DNA of 64,000 nucleotides from Hymenobacter coccineus (GTDB lineage Bacteria > Bacteroidota > Bacteroidia > Cytophagales > Hymenobacteraceae). Positions 57,939 to 64,000 of the stretch are shown here, piece after piece. The stretch is taken from the NCBI RefSeq assembly GCF_001816125.1, contig NZ_MDZA01000426.1, positions 1 to 64,000 on the forward strand, in the 5' to 3' direction. Below the pieces are notes generated by a model, which was not told where the DNA came from, searched no databases, and was given only the letters and a program-made list of their open reading frames with translations. Position 1 is the stretch's first letter, and each line of letters opens with the position of its first letter. The position numbers and the translations under genes were made by a program.

Positions 57939-60914
57939 GTGAAAAAATCTTCTTTGCTGTTACTTCCGGCCTTCGCAGCCCTGGGTTTTGCGACCGAATG
58001 CCAGACCAGTAAGCCGGCGGCCACTACTACGGCACCGGCCGCCCCCGCCCCGCCGGCCGCCGCAAAGGAGAAGACCTATTCCTACGAAACGGCTCCCAAC
58101 GACCCACTCAACGCCCGCATCTACCACTTGGATAATGGCCTGACGGTGTACCTGTCGGACTACAAAAACGCTCCCCGTATCCAAACCTACGTAGCGGTGC
58201 GGGCGGGCTCTAAAAACGACCCAGCGGCCGCTACTGGCCTGGCCCACTACCTCGAGCACATGGTATTCAAGGGCACGTCGCGGCTCGGCACCAAGGATTG
58301 GAGCAAGGAAAAGCCCGAGCTGGACAAGATTGAGGCCCTGTACGAAACCTACCGCGGCCAGCGCAACGACCCCGCCGCGCGCAAGCGTACTTACCACCAG
58401 ATTGACTCGATTTCGGGCGTGGCGGCGCGCTACGCCGTGCCCAACGAGTACGACAAGCTGATGGGCAGCCTCGGCTCGAAAGGCTCAAACGCGCACACCT
58501 CGAACGAGGAAACGGTGTACCAGGAAGACATTCCGAGCAACCAGCTGGAAAAGTGGGCCGCTGTGCAGAGCGAGCGGTTCACCGAAATGGTGCCGCGCTT
58601 GTTCCATACCGAACTGGAGGCCGTGTACGAGGAGAAAAACCGGGGGCTCGACAGCGACTTTAGCAAGGAGTTTGAGACGCTGAACGCGGCGCTTTATCCC
58701 ACGCACCCCTACGGCACGCAGACAACCATTGGCACGATTGAGCACCTGCAAAACCCATCGATTACGGAAATTAAGAAGTACTTCGGTGAGTACTACGTGC
58801 CGAACAACGTGGCGCTGTGCCTGAGCGGTGATTTGGACTACGATCAAACTATCCGGCTGATTGACAAGTATTTTGGCACCTGGCAGAAGAAGCCAGTACC
58901 GGCGTTTAACTCACCCGTCGAGCAACCGATTGCAGGTACCATCACCAAGGAAGTAGTAGGGCCCCAGGCCGAGAACGTGATGGTGGGCTACCGCTTTGCG
59001 GGCAAAGCCACCCGCGATGGCCTGCTCCTGCGGATGGTGGACAAAATCCTGACCAACGGCCAGGCCGGCCTGTTCGACCTTGACCTGAACCAGCAGCAAA
59101 AGGTACTGCAAGCCAGCACCTTTACTGACCTCAATGACGATTACTCAACGCACATCTTGTTCGGGACGCCCCGCCAGGGGCAGGCGCTGGAAGCGGTGCA
59201 GGCCTTGATGTTGGCCGAAGTAGCAAAAGTGAAGCAGGGCCAGTTCCCGGATTGGCTAATTCCGGCCATCGTGAACAACGAGAAGCTGCAACGCACCAAG
59301 GATTACGAAAGCAACTTGGCCCGCGCCAGTGCTTTCTACGAATCGTTCATCGAGCGCATCAGCTGGGCCGATTACGTGAAGCAACAGGATGATTTCGGCA
59401 CCATCACGAAGGCCGAGATCGTGAAGTTTGCCAACGACCACTACGGCGCCAACTACGTCACCATTTACAAGCGCACCGGCATAGACCCGAACACGGTGAA
59501 GGTGGTGAAACCGACCATCACGCCGGTGCCGGCCAACCGCGACGCGGCTTCGGCCTATTACACCGAGGTATCGAAGCTACCCAGCACGGAGCTGCAACCG
59601 GTGTTCGTGGACTATAAAAAGGACATTCAGCAAGCGGAAATAAAGCCTGGTCTGCCGCTGTATTACACCAAGAATACCGAGAACGGGTTGTTCAGCTTGT
59701 TCTACGCCATCGACCTGGGCACGAATAATGACCCGCGGCTCGACGTGGCCACCGATTACTTGCAGTACCTCGGCACCGGCCAGTATTCGGCGGCGCAGTT
59801 GCAGCAGGAGTTTTACAAGCTGGGCTGCTCGTTTGCCGTCAGCAGCGGGCAAGACCGGGTGCTCATCAGCCTCAGCGGGCTGGACAGCAACCTGGAGCCG
59901 GCACTGAAGTTGTTCGAGCAACTGCTGAATAATCCGCGCACTGACGCGGGGGCCCTAAAAAACCAAGTGGCTGGTATCCTCAAGCAGCGCCAGGACGCTA
60001 AGCTCAGCAAAGGCGTAATTCTGAACCAGGCCATGCTGAACTACGTGAAGTACGGCCCCCGGAACCCGTTTACCGACGTGGTGAGTGAGTCCGCTCTCAA
60101 GGCCCTGAAGCCGGAGCAGTTGACGGCCATCCTGAAAAAACTGCCCACCTACCAGCACCGCGTGCTGTACTACGGGCCCCGGCCAGTGGAAGGCACCGTG
60201 GCCGTGCTCAAAGCCGAGCACCGCACGCCCGCCAAGCTCACGCCCGACCCTGCCGCCAAGGATTTCACTGAGCAGCCGCTGAAAGACCGTAAAGTGTATT
60301 GGGCTGATTACAACATGGTGCAGGCCGAAATCCTGTTCCTGACCAAGGGCGACCTGTACGACAAGGGCCTGGTGCCCACGGTGAGCCTCTATAACGAGTA
60401 CTTCGGCGGCGGCATGGGCAGTATTGTGTTCCAGGACCTGCGCGAGAGCAAGGCGCTGGCTTATTCGGCCAGCTCGCGCTACGCCAATGCTGACAAAGTG
60501 GGCCGCTCCAACTACATCGTGAGCTACATCGGCACCCAGAGCGACAAGCTGCCCGAGGCCATGACCGGTATGCAGGGCCTGCTCACTGATATGCCCCTGG
60601 CCGAAGCCAACCTCCAGATTGCCAAGCAGTCCATCCGCAACAGCATCGCCACCGACCGCATCACCCACGAAGGCATTCTGCTGAGCTACGAGCGGGCCCG
60701 CCGCCTGGGCCTCGACTACGACGTGCGCCGCGACGTGTACGAGCAGACCGCCAAGATGAGCTTTGATGACTTGAAGAAGTTTCAGGCCGCCAAAGTGAAG
60801 GGCCAGAACCAGGTAGTGCTGGTCATCGGCTCGAAAGACCGGCTCAACTTCAAGGAGCTGGCTAAGTACGGCACCGTGCAGCAGCTCACGCTAAAGGAGC
60901 TGTTCGGCTACTGA
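57939..60914 (+). CDS. M16-family zinc peptidase (insulinase-like), lipoprotein or exported
   Basis: A 991-residue tandem M16 protein with GTG start at 57939. N-terminal signal (MKKSSLLLLPAFAALGFATEC, possible lipobox-like ATEC at Cys21). The catalytic half has HYLEHMVFKG (about 103; inverted zinc motif HxxEH) and a downstream Glu in ELEAVYEEKNRG (about 225-236). The second half has no HxxEH, as usual for inactive halves (QEFYKLGCSFAVSSGQDRVLI; EYFGGGMGSIVFQDLRESKALAYS). Probably a periplasmic or surface peptidase. Single gene before icd. Confidence 0.92.
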   Translation: MKKSSLLLLPAFAALGFATECQTSKPAATTTAPAAPAPPAAAKEKTYSYETAPNDPLNARIYHLDNGLTVYLSDYKNAPRIQTYVAVRAGSKNDPAAATGLAHYLEHMVFKGTSRLGTKDWSKEKPELDKIEALYETYRGQRNDPAARKRTYHQIDSISGVAARYAVPNEYDKLMGSLGSKGSNAHTSNEETVYQEDIPSNQLEKWAAVQSERFTEMVPRLFHTELEAVYEEKNRGLDSDFSKEFETLNAALYPTHPYGTQTTIGTIEHLQNPSITEIKKYFGEYYVPNNVALCLSGDLDYDQTIRLIDKYFGTWQKKPVPAFNSPVEQPIAGTITKEVVGPQAENVMVGYRFAGKATRDGLLLRMVDKILTNGQAGLFDLDLNQQQKVLQASTFTDLNDDYSTHILFGTPRQGQALEAVQALMLAEVAKVKQGQFPDWLIPAIVNNEKLQRTKDYESNLARASAFYESFIERISWADYVKQQDDFGTITKAEIVKFANDHYGANYVTIYKRTGIDPNTVKVVKPTITPVPANRDAASAYYTEVSKLPSTELQPVFVDYKKDIQQAEIKPGLPLYYTKNTENGLFSLFYAIDLGTNNDPRLDVATDYLQYLGTGQYSAAQLQQEFYKLGCSFAVSSGQDRVLISLSGLDSNLEPALKLFEQLLNNPRTDAGALKNQVAGILKQRQDAKLSKGVILNQAMLNYVKYGPRNPFTDVVSESALKALKPEQLTAILKKLPTYQHRVLYYGPRPVEGTVAVLKAEHRTPAKLTPDPAAKDFTEQPLKDRKVYWADYNMVQAEILFLTKGDLYDKGLVPTVSLYNEYFGGGMGSIVFQDLRESKALAYSASSRYANADKVGRSNYIVSYIGTQSDKLPEAMTGMQGLLTDMPLAEANLQIAKQSIRNSIATDRITHEGILLSYERARRLGLDYDVRRDVYEQTAKMSFDDLKKFQAAKVKGQNQVVLVIGSKDRLNFKELAKYGTVQQLTLKELFGY

Positions 60915-61058
60915 CGCACCCTGGTTCGTGGGGCCCCGGAGTTGTCAGGCTGCGGGCCCGGCTGGCGCTTCGCCCGAAGCCGTGCCGCCCCGGGCCGCCC
61001 CCTAATTCCCACTCTGACAACGATTACTACTAACTGAAACCGCACAACTCTTTTCCAC

Positions 61059-62324
61059 ATGGCAGAACAGAAAATCACCATCAAAAATGGCAAGCTGAAC
61101 GTACCCGATAAGCCCACGATTCCCTACATTGAGGGCGATGGCACGGGCCCGGACATTTGGCGCGCCGCACAACTTGTATTCGACGCGGCCGTGGAAAAAG
61201 CCTACGGCGGCAAAAAGCAGCTGGTGTGGAAGGAAGTACTGGCCGGCGAAAAATCCTTTAAGCAAACCGGCAACTGGCTGCCCGCCGAAACCCTCGATGC
61301 GTTCCGCGACTACCTCGTGGGCATCAAGGGCCCCCTGACCACCCCCGTGGGCGGCGGCATTCGCTCGCTGAACGTGGCCCTGCGCCAGGAGCTGGACCTG
61401 TACGCCTGCGTGCGCCCCGTGCGCTACTACGACGGCGTGCCCTCGCCAGTAAAACACCCGGAGCTGACCGACATGGTCATCTTCCGCGAGAACACCGAGG
61501 ACATCTACGCCGGCATCGAGTACATGAACGGCACCCCTCAGGCCCAGAAAATGCTGGAATTTCTGGTCGACGAGATGGGCGTGAAGAAGATTCGCTTCCC
61601 CGAGTCGTCGTCGTTCGGCATCAAGCCCGTTTCGAAGGAAGGCACCGAGCGCCTCGTGCGCGCCGCCATCAAGTACGCCCTGGAGCACAAGCTGCCGTCG
61701 GTGACGATTGTCCACAAGGGCAACATTATGAAGTTCACCGAAGGCGCCTTCAAAACCTGGGGCTACGAGCTGGCCGAAAAGGAGTTTGGCGCGAAGGTGT
61801 TCACCTGGGCCCAGTACGACAAGATTGTGGCCAAGCAGGGCGTGGCCGTGGCCGACGCTTTGCAAAAGCAGGCCCAGGACCAAGGCAAGCTCATCATCAA
61901 GGACAGCATCGCCGATGCTTTCCTCCAGCAGATTTTGCTGCGCCCTTCTGAGTATTCGGTGGTGGCCACGCTGAACCTGAACGGCGACTACATCTCCGAC
62001 GCCCTGGCGGCCATCGTAGGCGGCATCGGCATCGCGCCGGGCGCCAACATCAACTACGTGACGGGCCACGCCATCTTCGAAGCCACTCACGGCACGGCCC
62101 CCAAGTACGCCAACCAGGACAAGGTGAACCCCGGCTCGGTTATCCTCTCGGGGGTGATGATGCTGGAGCACATGGGCTGGAAGGAAGCCGCCGACCTCAT
62201 CAACAAGGGCCTAGAAGCTGCCATCGACAGCAAGCGCGTTACCTACGACTTCGAGCGCCAGATGGAAGGCGCCACGCTACTGAAGTGCAGCGAGTTTGGC
62301 GCTGAGATTGTGAAGAACATGTAG
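61059..62324 (+). CDS. icd: Isocitrate dehydrogenase (NADP-type)
   Basis: A 421-residue isocitrate dehydrogenase of the TCA cycle. [14 protein letters not shown] start, [31 protein letters not shown] (substrate-binding Ser/Asn/Arg), [26 protein letters not shown] with catalytic Lys, [23 protein letters not shown] (Asp ligands) and [10 protein letters not shown] adenosine loop. [12 protein letters not shown] is the standard bacterial NADP form. Own terminator follows. Confidence 0.95.
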   Translation: MAEQKITIKNGKLNVPDKPTIPYIEGDGTGPDIWRAAQLVFDAAVEKAYGGKKQLVWKEVLAGEKSFKQTGNWLPAETLDAFRDYLVGIKGPLTTPVGGGIRSLNVALRQELDLYACVRPVRYYDGVPSPVKHPELTDMVIFRENTEDIYAGIEYMNGTPQAQKMLEFLVDEMGVKKIRFPESSSFGIKPVSKEGTERLVRAAIKYALEHKLPSVTIVHKGNIMKFTEGAFKTWGYELAEKEFGAKVFTWAQYDKIVAKQGVAVADALQKQAQDQGKLIIKDSIADAFLQQILLRPSEYSVVATLNLNGDYISDALAAIVGGIGIAPGANINYVTGHAIFEATHGTAPKYANQDKVNPGSVILSGVMMLEHMGWKEAADLINKGLEAAIDSKRVTYDFERQMEGATLLKCSEFGAEIVKNM

Positions 62325-62349
62325 TAGCCTAGCTACTGTTAGTTAATTT

Positions 62350-62387
62350 AAAACCCCCGCGTTGGCTTTGGCCGGCGCGGGGGTTTT
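62350..62387 (+). terminator. Intrinsic terminator of icd
   Basis: Stem AAAACCCCCGCG / CGCGGGGGTTTT (62350-62361 and 62376-62387). Also usable by the convergent barrel gene on the minus strand. Confidence 0.85.
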
Positions 62388-62424
62388 AATTAAATTTATA
62401 TCCTTTAGTCAGTTACAAAACTCC

Positions 62425-63687
62425 TTATTTAACTGCGGCTTGCTTGAACAAATCAAAGGCTAGCAGTACGTACACGTGGTTCAACCCCGTATCTAACCCT
62501 TGGCCGCTACCCCAGCCCGTATCGACTTCGTAGCGCACCAGCAGAGCAGCTTGGCGGTCTTTGGCGTAGCTGAACTGGGCCCCCAGACTGCCGCTCAGCC
62601 CTTCTTGAAATGAGCGGAAGTTATCTTGAAAGAAACCAGCGGGTTTACTGGCGTTACCTTGGTTATCGCTCTTTACCAAGGAGTTATTCAGTTGCAGAGC
62701 GTAGGCGAGCACGGGGCCCGCTTCGACGAAAGGCCGCACGTGTCCGGTGGGGTAGGTATAGCGCACCAGCAGCGGCAACCGCAGGTAAGCCATGTCAAAC
62801 GTATAGCGGTCGGACGCGCTGGAGTAGGCATTGCCAAACGCTTGGTCGTAATGGATACTTTCGTAGAGCAGCGCCGTTTCGAGCGACAGCTTCCGGCTGA
62901 GAGCAGCTAAGGGTACGCTAAGCGACAGCCCCCCAATCGGGACGACTTTGGGAGAAAAGCTCAACTCATGTTGCGAGCCATACATGTCGGTAAACCTGAC
63001 GTGCATGATGGTTTGCTCGGCCCCGAGCACAATGCCCAGCCTAGCCCGCGGCCCGCGCGGCGTACCACCAGCGGCCGCAATATCTGCAGCCGTAACAGTT
63101 TCCGGTGGGGCCTGGCAGTTGTTATAGGTGGTTACGGCCCGCGCCAGCTCAGCCGCAGTGTAGCGGAGGGTGGGCAGTTGGGCTTGGGCAACGGGGCAGC
63201 CCACTAACGCCTGGGCCAGCGTGGTGCGGTAGATGTTCTGCTCCTGCATAATGCTGGCTTGCTCCTGCATCACCTTGCGGTGCACAAGCTCGGCGAGCGG
63301 AAACGTTTCGGTGGCCACGTAGTAGTGGTCGGCGCGATCGGCGGTGCGCAACACGTACAAATTGGCGGGCCCGCTGACGAGCACCTCCAGGAAAGCCGGT
63401 TGCGGGGCCCCCACAGGAGTCAGGGAGTGGTAATGCTTGCGTTCGCCAGGCAGGCCGTAAGCCCGCAAATCGGCCGGCTGGAACACCGTGGCGGGGGCCC
63501 CGGCGCTAGGCCGGAAGCGGCACTGCGTGGCACTGGCCCGGGCATCGCGGTAGTCAATTTCGCCCCGCACAGTGTCGCCCGCCGGCTGTACTAAGTAGCC
63601 AGGGCGAAAGTCGGCCTGGGCCTGCACCGTTTCGCAGCCCACCCCAAGGGCAATCAATAATAGGGCACTAATGTAGTTCTTCTGCAT
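62425..63687 (-). CDS. Outer-membrane beta-barrel protein (porin-family-like)
   Basis: A 420-residue protein. Signal peptide (MQKNYISALLLIALGVGCETVQAQA; ends near AQA). Residues 25-190 include QPAGDTVRGEIDYRDARASATQCRF, as in Bacteroidota proteins that place a 'DTVxGxI' domain before a barrel. From about 210 the barrel (ARLGIVLGAEQTIMHVRFTDMY, MAYLRLPLLVRYTYPTGHVRPFVEAGPVLAYAL, SLGAQFSYAKDRQAALLVRYEVDTGWG) resembles PF13568. Start ATG at 63685-63687. Confidence 0.8.
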   Translation of the reverse strand: MQKNYISALLLIALGVGCETVQAQADFRPGYLVQPAGDTVRGEIDYRDARASATQCRFRPSAGAPATVFQPADLRAYGLPGERKHYHSLTPVGAPQPAFLEVLVSGPANLYVLRTADRADHYYVATETFPLAELVHRKVMQEQASIMQEQNIYRTTLAQALVGCPVAQAQLPTLRYTAAELARAVTTYNNCQAPPETVTAADIAAAGGTPRGPRARLGIVLGAEQTIMHVRFTDMYGSQHELSFSPKVVPIGGLSLSVPLAALSRKLSLETALLYESIHYDQAFGNAYSSASDRYTFDMAYLRLPLLVRYTYPTGHVRPFVEAGPVLAYALQLNNSLVKSDNQGNASKPAGFFQDNFRSFQEGLSGSLGAQFSYAKDRQAALLVRYEVDTGWGSGQGLDTGLNHVYVLLAFDLFKQAAVK

Positions 63688-63711
63688 ATAATCAGGAATG
63701 TAAATAACTAC

Positions 63712-63719
63712 CAAAGGTA
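63712..63719 (-). promoter_or_regulatory. -7 box TACCTTTG for the barrel gene
   Basis: An exact TAnnTTTG on the minus strand, 25 bases before the ATG at 63687. Confidence 0.45.
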
Positions 63720-63824
63720 GGGCGCCATAATACCACTTCGCAGCTAGGATGGCCAGCGTTTCCCGAATACTCGTTGGTTAATTACCGGGGCCCCAGCCAC
63801 TGCTTCGGGCTCCAAGCACCGCTA

Positions 63825-64000
63825 CTACTTACTCAGTACCGCCGTGCCGCCGCCATCTGGCAACGGGATGAAGCTCAGGCTTTGGCTTTGGCAAAAATCC
63901 AACACGGCCTGGCGGGCCCCTTTGTAGCTGTCGTTGTTGAAATCGTGCACGAAAATGAAGCCGCCTGGAGAAAGTCGGGGGTAAAAGAATCGCAGCCCTT
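63825..64000 (-). CDS. TylF/MycF-type O-methyltransferase, C-terminal fragment cut by the window edge
   Basis: Runs off the right end. In frame to the TAG at 63825-63827 it reads GLRFFYPRLSPGGFIFVHDF then NNDSYKGARQAVLDFCQSQS and PLPDGGGTAVLSK. This is the C-terminal third of macrocin O-methyltransferase-like SAM enzymes ('YP.L.PGG....HDY....Y.G...A'). Start and SAM-binding part lie beyond the window. Substrate unknown; sugar or polyketide O-methylation is the family role. Confidence 0.75.
   Translation of the reverse strand, partial: GLRFFYPRLSPGGFIFVHDFNNDSYKGARQAVLDFCQSQSLSFIPLPDGGGTAVLSK

Overview
The window is chromosomal DNA from a GC-rich member of the Bacteroidota, most likely Hymenobacter or a close relative in the Hymenobacteraceae. 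Four things point there. The gene content includes the pheT / coiled-coil / zapA / rny cluster, cmk-ispH, LytTR two-component genes, 2TM-domain, DUF1684, lipocalin-like and TonB-C proteins. Promoter boxes are of the Bacteroidota TAnnTTTG type. Shine-Dalgarno sites are scarce. Intergenic palindromic repeats are abundant. No prophage, transposase, integrase, CRISPR array or plasmid genes were seen. All identifications are by reading; no database search was possible.

Layout. 0-8.3 kb: a secreted royal-jelly/Yellow-type protein, a GreA/GreB-like factor, an MFS exporter, RmlD overlapping a low-GC helical protein, and a DNA-repair-like module (radical SAM protein, DUF4130 partner, a 60-aa Cys-rich protein and an epoxide-hydrolase-like enzyme). 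8.4-16.4 kb: BamA-like and TonB proteins, a CvfB-like RNA-binding protein, a PLP synthase, a sialidase-like protein and a frameshifted NAD(P)-binding oxidoreductase. 16.6-20.4 kb: an OmpH/Skp chaperone and a RimB-RimK-AstE-like peptide/ribosome modification cluster. 20.5-33.4 kb: a macrodomain protein, cmk-ispH, a frameshifted adenine deaminase, a CheY-like protein, a cystathionine synthase, sucD, ohr with a 36-bp palindrome, a flavoprotein disulfide reductase and an amidase lipoprotein. 33.4-38.5 kb: rny, zapA, a coiled-coil gene and pheT. 38.6-52.8 kb: a Uma2 nuclease, a YuiH-type molybdoenzyme with its reductase, a truncated radC copy, an M1 peptidase, LytS/LytR, radC, a phosphoesterase and UvsE. 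52.8-64 kb: low-complexity secreted proteins, an AT-rich island with a 26-bp hairpin, tmRNA, dnaX with an A11 slippage run, an M16 peptidase, icd, an outer-membrane barrel and a partial TylF-type methyltransferase.

The most interesting observations are as follows. (1) dnaX is interrupted at a run of 11 A, exactly between the ATPase core and the tau-specific tail, which suggests programmed slippage making gamma and tau. (2) GGGGCCC/GGGGCCCC is strikingly frequent, and at least three genes carry single-base frameshifts in or near such tracts, all repaired by adding one G or C. (3) There are several families of intergenic elements with long inverted ends; one has 32-bp perfect ends and another has two clearly homologous copies. 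(4) The 3' end of radC has been duplicated 6 kb away, upstream of the M1 peptidase. (5) There are very long perfect palindromes upstream of ohr, after rny, and in an AT-rich island.
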